The notes below the pieces were generated by a model. It was not told the DNA's origin. It saw only the letters and a list, made by a program, of their open reading frames with translations, and made no database searches. From Desulfosporosinus shakirovi (GTDB lineage: Bacteria > Bacillota > Desulfitobacteriia > Desulfitobacteriales > Desulfitobacteriaceae), in contig NZ_JAJDOO010000018.1 in the NCBI RefSeq assembly GCF_020595055.1, forward strand, positions 1-64,000: 64,000 bases of DNA, in the 5' to 3' direction. The position numbers and the translations under genes are program-made. Shown piece by piece: positions 17,743 through 26,708 of the stretch. Numbering within the stretch: position 1 is the first letter of the stretch; each line of letters starts with the position of its first letter.

Positions 17743-19305
17743 TCACTCCAATAGCAACATGGCAAAATATCTGACAAACTCACCCTTGTCGCGCAAAATC
17801 CGAAGATTAAGACCCGCCCGTCTGACGGTCTCGTAAACATCGATACCCGCGCCCTCCATAGAAGGCCTAGCATCCCGTGTATTGCGACACGTCCCATTGT
17901 TATCCGCCACAGCGCAGGTAGTACAAAGAACGCATGGACCGGCCCAATAAGCAAACGCTTTATGAAATCCCGCTAAAAAGGCTTCTCTTTCAGCTTGCAA
18001 AACTCGGCTCTGAAACACTTTTCCTGGAGGTTCCCCTTCCAGAAGTAGAGCATAGGAAAAGTCTTTCAGTACCTCTCTCGTTTTTTGAGGAGAGGGACTA
18101 TTAGGCGGGCAATGACCATCTCCGTACCGACCACAGCCGTACTGGCAACGTAAATCTGTCCAGTCAACAACCCGGATATTATCTTTATCGATAGGAAGGA
18201 CCTCTCCAAATCCCATTGCCTTAATCCTGGCAATCAAACGGGTTTTCTCATCCAAGGAGAGACTCGATAGTTTCTTTTTATCCTTAGCCGCGAAGATCAG
18301 AGCAGTGTCCGTCGCTAAGGGGATGAGCTCAGTTGTGTACAGTTTTGACATGGCTAATTCTTCTTTTACCCATTTTCCAGAAAAGATCCTGCCATTGTAG
18401 GTATTGATAAACATATTTAGATCGAGCAAAGCCGACTTGGCAGAGCAGTGCTCAGGAAAGAAATCATGAATAACCAGGAACCCGTCCGACTTAAGACAAT
18501 TTGCAGCTCGATCCAAGATCAGAGGGATCTCTTCCTCTGAATAAGCGTGGATGATATTTGAAAGAACGACCAAGTCAAACCCTTCCTTAGCTATGAACCA
18601 AGGTTCTAAAATATTAGCAGGAATATAGGAAACCCGTTTCCCCAACCCTTTCTTATCCATCAACTCCTGAGTATAGTTAAGGACTTCCTGAATATCCACT
18701 AATGTTGCCGATAGAGAAGGAAAGCTTTCTAGAAAACCGACAGCAATCGCCCCAGAGCCTGTCCCAATATCAAGTATTTCCCCCTTGAGTTCAATCCCCT
18801 GGAAGAAGGGCAGAATCTCTGCTACCTTTGTTCTAGCTATATTGTCCATAGCATTTATATACTTGCCAATCCGCTGAGCAAACTCCTCTGGACCCTCTTC
18901 TTCGACTGGAAAATTCACTCTGCCGCCGGCCTTAAGGCACTCGGTAAGGTCCTGCCACCCAAGCCTAAGGCCTTTTCGCCAAAGGATCGAATCTCCTTGA
19001 TATTCGGATTTACCTAGGACAAGATAGTCGCTTGCAAGTTTGGTATTATAATAACGACCTGCATCATAAACTACGAGCCCTATAGCACAAAGGGCTTGAA
19101 GAAAACGCCCCAAACCACTAGGAGGCATATCCAGTTCTCCAGTAATTTCGTCAGTTGTCATACCTCTAGGCTCCAGAAAAGTAAAGACGTCTAGTTCAAC
19201 GGCCGTAAATAACACCTCAGAAAACCAGTACCCGGTTGCCATGTCTTCCAGATATTGAGAGCCTACTTCATGGGGATTATTTCGAAGAAAAGGTGCTAGT
19301 CCCAT
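17743..19305 (-). CDS. bzaC: BzaC-like O-methyltransferase fused to a DUF2284 metal-binding domain
   Basis: The 520-residue protein has three parts. An N-terminal winged-helix dimerisation domain typical of O-methyltransferases covers about 15-100. A class I SAM methyltransferase domain covers about 165-345, with motif I ILDIGTGSGAIAVG at 177-190 and LSNIIHAYS near 248-256. A C-terminal cysteine-rich domain of DUF2284 type covers about 360-510, with Cys387, Cys391, Cys399, then Cys458, Cys461, Cys464 and Cys473. BzaC O-methylates 5-hydroxybenzimidazole in the known pathway. The cysteine spacing of the extra domain suggests an iron-sulfur or zinc site. The upstream gap of about 740 bases to bzaB holds broken purE and purF copies. 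Confidence 0.78.
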   Translation of the reverse strand: MGLAPFLRNNPHEVGSQYLEDMATGYWFSEVLFTAVELDVFTFLEPRGMTTDEITGELDMPPSGLGRFLQALCAIGLVVYDAGRYYNTKLASDYLVLGKSEYQGDSILWRKGLRLGWQDLTECLKAGGRVNFPVEEEGPEEFAQRIGKYINAMDNIARTKVAEILPFFQGIELKGEILDIGTGSGAIAVGFLESFPSLSATLVDIQEVLNYTQELMDKKGLGKRVSYIPANILEPWFIAKEGFDLVVLSNIIHAYSEEEIPLILDRAANCLKSDGFLVIHDFFPEHCSAKSALLDLNMFINTYNGRIFSGKWVKEELAMSKLYTTELIPLATDTALIFAAKDKKKLSSLSLDEKTRLIARIKAMGFGEVLPIDKDNIRVVDWTDLRCQYGCGRYGDGHCPPNSPSPQKTREVLKDFSYALLLEGEPPGKVFQSRVLQAEREAFLAGFHKAFAYWAGPCVLCTTCAVADNNGTCRNTRDARPSMEGAGIDVYETVRRAGLNLRILRDKGEFVRYFAMLLLE

Positions 19306-19381
19306 CTTTATTACCTCCCCTCGGGATTTCGATTGAGTTCATAAATACAAAGTATGAAAATTCCTTTGGCTTCGATAAAGC

Positions 19382-19741
19382 TCAAATCGGAATTAGATAC
19401 ACTCCGTCAAAACAAGCTAAGCACGTCCACTTCTCTCATTTCTTGAGTTGGTCGGATGAAGCTTGATGAATATAACGATTTTTTATAATTCCATCTCCGA
19501 AGGGAATCCCCATTGTTGTAGCATACCCTAGGGCAGAAGCGGTCCCGGAGTCTGGGACCGCTATCACAAGATCTACGTCCAGTGGATATTCGCGAGCCAG
19601 TTCACCCCCCATGCGACGTCGGCTTTCCGATACACTCAGCTGATCAATTGTACTATCCGGAGGGGCAACTTCCTGAGTGTGGGCATGAATCCCAAAAACC
19701 CCGCATTCCTCTTTTGGTTTGTCTTCTCCTAATTCGAACAT
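19382..19741 (-). pseudogene. purF remnant with internal deletions and frameshifts
   Basis: The reading starts MFELGEDKPKEECGVFGIHA, nearly identical to the start of the intact PurF. It then jumps after about 26 residues straight to the equivalent of residue 256 (PPDSTIDQLSVSESRRRMGG and VIAVPDSGTASALGYA). After KNRYIHQASS it is out of frame, but a neighbouring frame continues FIRPTQEMREV as in PurF. A further deletion leads to the C-terminal motif ACFDGVYLIPI and a stop at 19382-19384. At least two deletions and two frameshifts are needed, so it cannot encode a working enzyme. It sits inside the bza operon on the same strand. Confidence 0.85.
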
Positions 19742-19779
19742 GTTTGCCCCCTCCGAGTTGTGCTCCGTCTTCAAGTTTT

Positions 19780-19903
19780 TTAACTTAACTGCTTCTGCAA
19801 TGCTTCGTCCTTCTCCTCAATTTCTTTTAACATCTGAGCTCAAGGCCTCTTCCATGACTTTATAATCTGAATCGCTTCCCATAATGGCCCCAATTTAGCT
19901 CAT
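19780..19903 (-). pseudogene. purE remnant (start and end only)
   Basis: The minus strand reads Met-Ser-stop followed by IGAIMGSDSDYKVMEEA, matching the PurE N-terminus but with an ochre codon in place of Gln3. About 120 codons are then missing, and the PurE C-terminus follows in another frame (AQMLKEIEEKDEALQKQLS, then TAA). It lies immediately upstream of the purF remnant. The 145 bases between it and bzaB hold nothing I can recognise. Confidence 0.8.
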
Positions 19904-20048
19904 TTGCCTTACCCCCTTGTATCCATGTCTTCTTCCATAAAATTGCTTATCTTTAGGTAGCAGAAAAGCACCAGCTCGGCCTAAATATCTCGGTAGCATC
20001 TTGACCTTGCTACGCATTTTTAAAAATTAATGATGTTTGCTTATACTG

Positions 20049-21347
20049 CTAGCAAGTTCCTCCCGTTTTCCCTAAGTGTTCCCCAACTAATTTCATAGCA
20101 CAGAAACCACCACACATCGAACAAGCTTCAGCTCCCTCCTCATTACGCTCTCCTCGAATCCGTCGAGCTGTTGGTGGATCGATTGATAATTCAATTTGTT
20201 TGTTCCAATCTAAGGCTTTACGAGCATGAGCCATGGCTAAGTCCCATTCCCGCGCACCCTTAACACCATTAACGATATCTGCAGCATGAGTGGCAATGCG
20301 TGTAGCAATTACTCCTGCATGTACGTCTTCAGCGGTTGGTAAGCGCAGATGTTCAGCTGGTGTAACATAGCAAATGAAGTTTGCCCCTGCCATAGCAGCC
20401 GCTGTAGCTCCGATGGCTCCTGTGATATGGTCATAGCCCGGTGCAATATCCGTGACCAAATTGCCAAGTATATAGTAAGGAACATGATGGCAAAGTTGCT
20501 TTTGGAGCAAGATCGTTGCGGGGATCTGATCCACAGGTACATGGCCTGGACCTTCTACCATGACTTGAACTCCGGCCGCCAGAGCCCGTTGTACCAATTC
20601 ACCAGCCACAATCAACCCTTGGACCTGGGCCCGATCCAGAGAATCTTCAATACAACCAGGTCGGATTGCATCTCCAACACTTAGAGTCACATCATATTTT
20701 TTACAAATCTCTAGCACGCGATCAAATTGTGTGTAGAGTGGATTCTCTTGCTCATGGTGGAACATCCAACCCGTTAAGAAGGCTCCGCCGCGACTAACAA
20801 TATCTGTGATTCGCCCTTGATTTTTTAACCTTTCAACGATAGACATGTTTAAAGCAGCATGAATTGCCATAAAATCAATCCCACGTTCTGCCTGACGTTC
20901 AATCATTTCGAACATATCCTCAGCCGTCATACTGACAACGCTTCCATTTTTTACGATACTCTCCATGCCTGTTTGGTAGGTGGGGACAGAGCCGACAGGT
21001 AATGTAAAAGTGTCCAGCACCTGACGGTGGAAAGCATCCACATCTCCGCCAATACTTAGTTCCATAATGGAATCCGCTCCAGCCGCGACGGCAACCTTTA
21101 TTTTATGCAGCTCATCGGAAAAATCGACACAGTCTGGTGACGTCCCGATATTAGCATTTACTTTAGTACGGAGTCCTTCCCCTATGGCGATTGCGACCGA
21201 GTTCTTACGTTGTTTGTTCTTCAAGATCACTGCCCGACCTTGAGCAACCTTCTCACATAACTCTTCTGCCCTAAGCCCTTCTACCTTTGCTAATCTCTCT
21301 ACCTCAGGCGTAATAATTCCTTGTCTCGCTTTAATTAATTGTGTCAT
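20049..21347 (-). CDS. bzaB: ThiC-family 5-hydroxybenzimidazole synthase subunit (BzaB-like)
   Basis: The 432-residue protein is a ThiC paralogue with the non-canonical radical SAM fold. It has the ThiC core motifs NANIGTSPDCVDF, RGIDFMAIHAALN, MVEGPGHVPVDQIP and CYVTPAEHL. A C-terminal cluster motif has Cys409, Cys412 and Cys416 (CSMCGGFC), spaced Cx2Cx3C rather than the Cx2Cx4C of the E. coli or Bacillus ThiC. On its own it could be read as thiamin ThiC. The cobalamin riboswitch, the adjacent second ThiC copy and the downstream methyltransferase plus two B12-radical SAM genes point instead to conversion of AIR to 5-hydroxybenzimidazole. It starts 110 bases after bzaA. Confidence 0.8.
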   Translation of the reverse strand: MTQLIKARQGIITPEVERLAKVEGLRAEELCEKVAQGRAVILKNKQRKNSVAIAIGEGLRTKVNANIGTSPDCVDFSDELHKIKVAVAAGADSIMELSIGGDVDAFHRQVLDTFTLPVGSVPTYQTGMESIVKNGSVVSMTAEDMFEMIERQAERGIDFMAIHAALNMSIVERLKNQGRITDIVSRGGAFLTGWMFHHEQENPLYTQFDRVLEICKKYDVTLSVGDAIRPGCIEDSLDRAQVQGLIVAGELVQRALAAGVQVMVEGPGHVPVDQIPATILLQKQLCHHVPYYILGNLVTDIAPGYDHITGAIGATAAAMAGANFICYVTPAEHLRLPTAEDVHAGVIATRIATHAADIVNGVKGAREWDLAMAHARKALDWNKQIELSIDPPTARRIRGERNEEGAEACSMCGGFCAMKLVGEHLGKTGGTC

Positions 21348-21457
21348 ATTAATCTCTCCATTTCTTAATTAAACTTTTAATTTAGCCATGACAGAAACAT
21401 CATTTTCTATTGAAATAAATTTACATCTTACCTCCGGCCTCTGAAAACTGACTTCTG

Positions 21458-22744
21458 TCAGCACTCCCACGGCAGTTCTTGAAAGAACTCACCTGCTACA
21501 GCCATGGCACAAGCGTTTTTACATTTTTTGCAGAAAGATTTTTCGCCCGATTGGAACCCCGTAAGCCTTTCTCGATCTAAGGCTAACGCTTTCTGGGCTT
21601 CTATATTCTGCTCCCGACGTGCTTGACTCATTTTAAGGTCCCAATTTACTGCTCCTGGGTACCCTTTTGCCAGATCAGCCACATGAGCAGCAATACGTGC
21701 AGCCACTACTCCCCGATAGACATCCTGCGCATCGGGATAACCTATATGTTCGGCAGGTGTAACATAGCAGAGAATATCCGCTCCATCAGCACCAGCCATC
21801 GCTCCTCCGATAGCAGCCGTAATTTCGTCATATCCTGGGGCTACATCCGTCGATACCGGTCCGAAGACAAAATACGGAGCACCTTGACATACCTGTTTTT
21901 CCAATTTAACAGTTGTCGCAATTTGATTAGGTGGAGTGTGACCAGGTCCCTTAATCATGATTTGAACCCCCGCTTGTCTGCTGCGCTTTACCAGCTCGCC
22001 CAGAACGACAAGCTCTTCAGCTTGAGAACGACATAATGAATCAGCTCCGGCACCCGGTCTCATTGCATCAGCTAAACTTAAAGTAACTTCGTACTTTTGG
22101 GCGATTTCAAGGATGCGGTCGAACATGGTATACAAAAAGTTGTCCTTACCATGATAGAGCATCCAGCCCATCAACAAGGACCCACCTCGACTAACCAGAT
22201 TCAAAACTCGCTGATCTGCCTTGGCCGTTTTAAATAAACCAGAGTGCAAGGCGCTGTGTAAGGCCATAAAATCAACTCCATCAGCAGCTTGGCGTTCCAT
22301 AACCTTAAAAAAGTCTTCTGGCTCAAGTGCTAAAGCTGAACCCTTAGTACATACAGCCTCAGCAAAAGCCTGATACACAGGTAGTGTACCTAAAGGTAAC
22401 GGTACTCTTTTTATAATTGTCCGCCTTGCTTCGTCCATATTTCCCGCTGTACTCAAATCCATGATGGCATTGGTTCCTGCCCTGATGGCCTCATCCACTT
22501 TAAATAGTTCATCCGTTAGACTATCCTCGTCTGCGGCCAAGCCAATACTGGCACTAACCTTGGTACTTAGGCCCAGCCCAAACCCTTGAGGCTTTTGGGG
22601 CTTGTGATGACTGTTATAGGGAATAACAATTCGTCCGACAGCAACCCGTTCCATAAGCAGTTGGACATTCATTTGTTCGTTGTGGGCTACTAAGGTAAAC
22701 AAAAGGCTTTCTTGACCTTTTTGGGCCATTTCCATTAACGTCAA
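21458..22744 (-). CDS. bzaA: ThiC-family 5-hydroxybenzimidazole synthase subunit (BzaA-like)
   Basis: The 428-residue protein is a second, more diverged ThiC paralogue and the first gene of the operon. Core motifs remain (VSASIGLAADEDSL, GVDFMALHSALH, MIKGPGHTPPNQIA, CYVTPAEHIG). The C-terminal cluster motif has Cys405, Cys408 and Cys412 (CKKCKNAC). Differences from thiamin ThiC, such as Lys for Glu before the GPGH motif, support a changed reaction. Both this protein and its partner end in a terminal cysteine. In the characterised BzaA-BzaB system the two proteins together turn AIR into the benzimidazole ring. Expression should be repressed by cobalamin through the upstream riboswitch. Confidence 0.82.
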   Translation of the reverse strand: MTLMEMAQKGQESLLFTLVAHNEQMNVQLLMERVAVGRIVIPYNSHHKPQKPQGFGLGLSTKVSASIGLAADEDSLTDELFKVDEAIRAGTNAIMDLSTAGNMDEARRTIIKRVPLPLGTLPVYQAFAEAVCTKGSALALEPEDFFKVMERQAADGVDFMALHSALHSGLFKTAKADQRVLNLVSRGGSLLMGWMLYHGKDNFLYTMFDRILEIAQKYEVTLSLADAMRPGAGADSLCRSQAEELVVLGELVKRSRQAGVQIMIKGPGHTPPNQIATTVKLEKQVCQGAPYFVFGPVSTDVAPGYDEITAAIGGAMAGADGADILCYVTPAEHIGYPDAQDVYRGVVAARIAAHVADLAKGYPGAVNWDLKMSQARREQNIEAQKALALDRERLTGFQSGEKSFCKKCKNACAMAVAGEFFQELPWEC

Positions 22745-22808
22745 AACTTACAATCTCTCCTTTCCATGTTTGACTCATTCCTTGAAAAGAACAATCTGTA
22801 GTGAAAAT

Positions 22809-22843
22809 AAAAAAAGTCTCTAATCACAAAGTGACTAGAGACT
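22809..22843 (-). terminator. Riboswitch terminator in the bza leader
   Basis: On the minus strand AGTCTCTAGTCAC pairs with GTGATTAGAGACT and is followed by TTTTTTATTTT, between the cobalamin aptamer and bzaA. Confidence 0.85.
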
Positions 22844-22899
22844 TTTCCATAATCTCATCCACACTACTCTTGGTTCTTCGACAAGGTAGGCTTGGCTTA

Positions 22900-23057
22900 A
22901 CTACAAGGCAGGTCTCCTGGCTTACGGATCAACACTTCAAAGCACCTTCCGGAAACTAACCCGTGGTAATATGCTTCTTGCTTCCCGTTTACAGTGGCGG
23001 GACCGCGCCGGACTTACACCGACTTCCCTATTCTCCTCAAAATGAGGCACCTGTAGT
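22900..23057 (-). promoter_or_regulatory. Cobalamin riboswitch
   Basis: The minus strand carries the B12 box AAGCCAGGAGACCTGCC (rc of 22907-22923), the upstream core GAAGTCGGTGTAAGTCCG with CCGCCACTGT, and a closing P1 formed by AACTACAGG and CCTTGTAGTT. Together these define a standard adenosylcobalamin-type aptamer. With the terminator at 22809-22843 it is a complete off-switch for bzaA-E, linking cobamide level to lower-ligand supply. Confidence 0.95.
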
Positions 23058-23076
23058 TTTTGAATTTTCTAAATAC

Positions 23077-23105
23077 ATTATAAACAATAAATGGATATTT
23101 TACAA
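23077..23105 (-). promoter_or_regulatory. Promoter of the bza operon
   Basis: On the minus strand TTGTAA (23105-23100) and TATAAT (23082-23077) are 17 bases apart and lie 20 bases upstream of the cobalamin aptamer. Confidence 0.65.
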
Positions 23106-23184
23106 GGCTTTTTAGTTCCCTGTTGTTCTCTCTTATTGTAACCTTGAAAGTATTCCGAGAAATTTTATCACTATAAAGATAGCC

Positions 23185-24012
23185 CTACTCTGATGCTTCT
23201 TCCGTTTTATAAATTGAATTTTTAGAAAGAATACTATACTCCCCATCACCGTTATGAGTGATTCTTGAAATATGTCTTATAGGGAGGTTACACTTATCAC
23301 AGTAACCATGAGCAAAATATTTTTTGGCTTTAGTCACTTCTCTAGTTTTTTGCAGAACTCCGTCACATTGTGGACAAAATATACTTACTTTATCTAATAA
23401 GGATTTCAGTTCCCTAATCTTTTCCTCGTTTTCTCTCTGTACTTTTTCCCAATTAATGATTGGATTGCAAGATAAATCAAATACTCCTTTGAAAATCTCC
23501 GCAGTATAAAATGCATCACTTAATGCATCATGAAAAGGAGATGTTTTTTCAATTTCTAGGCCTTCTACAGCACTTTCCAGACTTGGTTGCTTTGAAAGAC
23601 CTCCATATTTCATATAGATTTGTTGAATATTTATGTATTTGTCAAATGACAATGAATCAAAACCAAAAAACAGACAATTGTCCCTCAGCCCCAAAATATC
23701 ATCCTGTCCCCAAGAGCATAAAACTGAATCCTTTCCAAGCCAAGAACTAAATCTTTTAATTGCTTCACCAAAAGATTTCCCTTTAACAACCATACCTGAA
23801 CTGATATTTGTTTTTTTCTTAACATATGGATTGATTCTCTTATAAATAACAGGCCTAATGATTGAATTAAACTCACTAATAGTCTCTAGATTTTCGTTTA
23901 GTTTGACCGCTCCGATCTGGATGATTTCACTTTTCAAAGCGGGATTCGCATAATCCCCTTCTTTGAATTTAAAAAACATATTAAATTCCAGATCAAATAC
24001 TATATAGTTCAT
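23185..24012 (-). CDS. DEDDh 3'-5' exonuclease (KapD-like)
   Basis: The 275-residue protein begins with the Exo I motif of the DnaQ/RNase T superfamily (IVFDLEFN, with Asp and Glu), has an Exo II-type segment near 100-110 (SWGQDDILGL) and an Exo III motif with histidine (FHDALSDAFYTAEIF near 165-180), giving the DEDDh set. The C-terminal extension (about 200-270) contains a putative four-cysteine zinc site (CPQC ... YCDKC). It acts on nucleic acid 3' ends; whether RNA or DNA cannot be told. It is an isolated gene upstream of the bza leader on the same strand, with the bza promoter starting about 80 bases after its stop. Confidence 0.8.
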   Translation of the reverse strand: MNYIVFDLEFNMFFKFKEGDYANPALKSEIIQIGAVKLNENLETISEFNSIIRPVIYKRINPYVKKKTNISSGMVVKGKSFGEAIKRFSSWLGKDSVLCSWGQDDILGLRDNCLFFGFDSLSFDKYINIQQIYMKYGGLSKQPSLESAVEGLEIEKTSPFHDALSDAFYTAEIFKGVFDLSCNPIINWEKVQRENEEKIRELKSLLDKVSIFCPQCDGVLQKTREVTKAKKYFAHGYCDKCNLPIRHISRITHNGDGEYSILSKNSIYKTEEASE

Positions 24013-24280
24013 CTTACACCTCCTCTACCACTTGTTTATTATAATCCCTCCACGAGATAAACGCACATACAAGTTTCGATTCTTTTTTTCTAACTGCATT
24101 TCAAAGTATATTGCACCCATTATGGTCGCTTTAAACAAGAATCCTGCCAAAGATTGGCTCGATACATCAACTTTTAAAGAGAGACGAGCTCCTTTTCGAA
24201 TATAGTGAAAGTTAATGAATAATATAAAATCCAGGTCTTTTTTTTTACATTCTGTGAATACTTAATCACGAGGTGATAAT

Positions 24281-26086
24281 ATGTGGTTCAATAAAAGTAC
24301 CGAAGCCGTGCTAGAGGAATTCAAAGTAAATCTAACCACCGGTTTGTCAGAAAATGAAGTGATCCAGCGACGTGAAAAGAACGGTTTAAACGAGTTAACA
24401 TCTAAAAAACCAAAAACCTTATTTAGAATTTTCCTATCTCAATTGAACAATATCATGATCTACATTTTAATTGGTGCCGCTCTCATTTCGGGGTTTATCG
24501 GGAACAAGGAGAAATAACTTCAATTGATTTAAATAAAGAGGCTCATAGACTTCTTCTGGAAAATCTAGTCCTGTGCAATGATTCTACTTACTCAGAAACC
24601 ACCAAAACAGGAGATCCTACGGAGATTGCTCTCTTAGAAGCCGGCAACAGATTTGACCTCTCTAAAGACTTGTTGCAGAAAACCTATCCCAGAGTTCAGA
24701 CCGTTTGACTCGGACCGTAAGTTAATGACGACAGTTCATAACTCTAACAATCAATTCATAGTCTTCACCAAAGGTGCCTTAGACAGTTTACTGAAAATCT
24801 CAACTTACGCTTACATAAATGGAGACACAGTAACTTTAAACGAAGAACTTAAAACAATTGAAGCCTCAAACAAAATGTCTGATGATGCTTTGAGAGTCTT
24901 AGGCGCTGCTTATAAGTCACTTGCCGCTGATCCCTCAAATGAAAGCAGCAAAATAGAAGAGAACCTAACATTTATTGGCCTTGTCGGAATGATTGATCCT
25001 CCCAGATTAGAAGTCAAAGACTCTATAGCGCTTTGTAAAAAAGCTGGCATAAAACTGTCATGATTACAGGCGATCATAAAAATACGGCCTTCGCCATAGC
25101 CAATGAACAGGTATTTCTAATAATATCGAAGAAGTTATCTCAGGTTTGGAACTAGATATACTAACCCAAGAGCAGTTAACTGATAAAATCGAGGGGTTAT
25201 CTGTTTTCGCTCTAGTATCTCCAGAGCATAAAGTTACATTGTAAAAGTGATTAGGTCCAGGGGAAATATCGTTTCTATGACTGGAGACGGAGTAAACGAT
25301 GCCCCCTCGTTGAAAGCTGCGGATATTGGAGTGGCCATGGGAATTACCGGAACCGATGTTGCCAAAGGCGCTGCGGATATTGTTCTAACTGATGACAACT
25401 TCTCAACTATTGTCTCTGCCATTAAGGAAGGCCGGAATATCTTTAACAATATAAAGAAATCAATCATCTTTTTACTATCTTGCAATTTAGGAGAAGTAGT
25501 AGCTCTCTTCCTGGCGATTCTGTTAGGCTGGGCTTCCCCTCTTAGACCCATCCATATTTTATGGGTCAATCTAGTCACTGACACTCTACCTGCTCTTTCC
25601 TTAGGCGTCGATTCTGGAGATCCTACAGTGATGGATAAAAAACCTCGTGATCCAAAAGCCACACTTTTTGCCGAAGGCGCTGGTCTAAGGCTGATTTTAA
25701 ATGGTGCTTTAATTGGGATTTTAACTTTAACCGCTTTTGTAATAGGAAACAATCTATATCCTGATTCCTTAATGCATGCTCAGACAATGGCCTTCGTAGT
25801 CTTGAGTATCTCTCAACTATTTCATTCTTTGAATATACGGCATCCTGATAAATCTATTTTCCAGCTTGGACTCTTTACCAATAAAAACTTAGTCTATTCA
25901 ATATTGTTCGGTATTTTGCTCCAAGTAATTGTCATTACAGTGCCTGCATTAGCTTCAGTATTTAAAGTCTATCCTTTGACTATAAGGGACTGGGCATTTG
26001 TTCTCCTGCTGACTGTTATGCCTTTAGTGATCAATGAAATTATAAAAGCTATACGCCGTAACAATATTAGTGGTAAAACAGTTTAA
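24281..26086 (+). pseudogene. Cation-transporting P-type ATPase, deleted and frameshifted
   Basis: Three open pieces belong to one gene for a Ca2+-type (P2) ATPase. Residues 1-78 (24281-24517) carry the cation-ATPase N-domain and the first helix. The piece around 24520-25063 carries part of the nucleotide-binding domain (GDPTEIALLEAG, then FIGLVGMIDPPRLEVKDSI). The piece 25247-26086 carries the hinge motif MTGDGVNDAPSLKAADIGVA and the C-terminal membrane helices. The second helix, the actuator domain, helices 3-4 and the phosphorylation site (DKTGT) are absent, removed by a deletion near 24517, and further shifts occur near 24700, 25062 and 25100-25245. An intact enzyme would be about 900 residues. 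It cannot function as a pump. Confidence 0.9.
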
Positions 26087-26093
26087 AAAAGAT

Positions 26094-26130
26094 AGAGACA
26101 CCTGCAAGAAGCCCTTCTTGTGGTGTCTCT
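26094..26130. terminator. Hairpin between the ATPase remnant and the Spo0E-like gene
   Basis: AGAGACACC and GGTGTCTCT arms with an inner CAAGAAG/TTCTTG stem lie between two convergent genes, so it may serve both strands. The T-tracts on either side are weak. Confidence 0.6.
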
Positions 26131-26146
26131 ATAATATATTCCTCTT

Positions 26147-26317
26147 TTACCAAAAGCTTAACTGTTTGTATGTGCTAACCTTTTGGTATTGATTAAGTAA
26201 ATTGTCTAATTGCTGACTAACTTCAACCACTTCGCTATCAACAAGATTTCGAGTAAGCGCGAATCTATTGAGTCTCTTCCGTAATACCTCAATTCTTTTC
26301 AAAAGTTTCTTTTCCAC
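26147..26317 (-). CDS. Spo0E-like aspartyl-phosphatase family protein
   Basis: The 56-residue product fits the small helical-hairpin Spo0E family, with the characteristic motif as SQQLDNLLNQY near residues 34-44 (family consensus SxxLD). Members dephosphorylate Spo0A-P and delay sporulation. I take the GTG at 26317 as start because AGGAGG lies seven bases upstream and the family match begins right there; a longer frame to 26446 has an unrelated N-terminus. It supports a spore-forming host. Confidence 0.75.
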   Translation of the reverse strand: MEKKLLKRIEVLRKRLNRFALTRNLVDSEVVEVSQQLDNLLNQYQKVSTYKQLSFW

Positions 26318-26470
26318 ATGGATTCCTCCTGAAATGTGATCTCTCAAGAAGATTTTATTGCTTTTCTGATGAAATGGCAAGAATATATTTCCCATTAAAA
26401 GGTAGTCATTTGTCGTAATATGGTATTTTTCCCTCAAGAATTCCAAGTTTATAATGTGCTATGATATTAT

Positions 26471-26708
26471 TTAAACTTTATTGGCTGTCGAAATGCAAAG
26501 TAGAGGAATTTCACGCTGAATGCTGGCTAACAGACCTGTATCCACTATGGCGTTCCCGTCCCCCCTCTTTTTAGAGAAATCACAATGAGCGAAAAAAGAC
26601 AACAAACAGGCGTCTATGATTACCCCCAAAAGGAGTAGATTCATAAACGCCCACCAGATAATCAACCACCTCTAAACCACAGACCCCTGTAGCAATACCT
26701 CTTTTAGC
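26471..26708. other. Short gene-poor stretch between guaA and the Spo0E-like gene
   Basis: Two short minus-strand frames overlap here (one ending with LLCISTANKV, another with LEVVDYLVGVYESTPF). They look mildly protein-like but match nothing I know, and neither has a clear ribosome binding site. They may be debris of a lost gene. Confidence 0.2.

Noticed and set aside
20049-22744. Two thiamin-synthesis thiC genes
   Set aside because: The leader is a cobalamin, not a TPP, riboswitch; two tandem copies precede a methyltransferase and two B12-radical SAM genes; no other thi gene is present.
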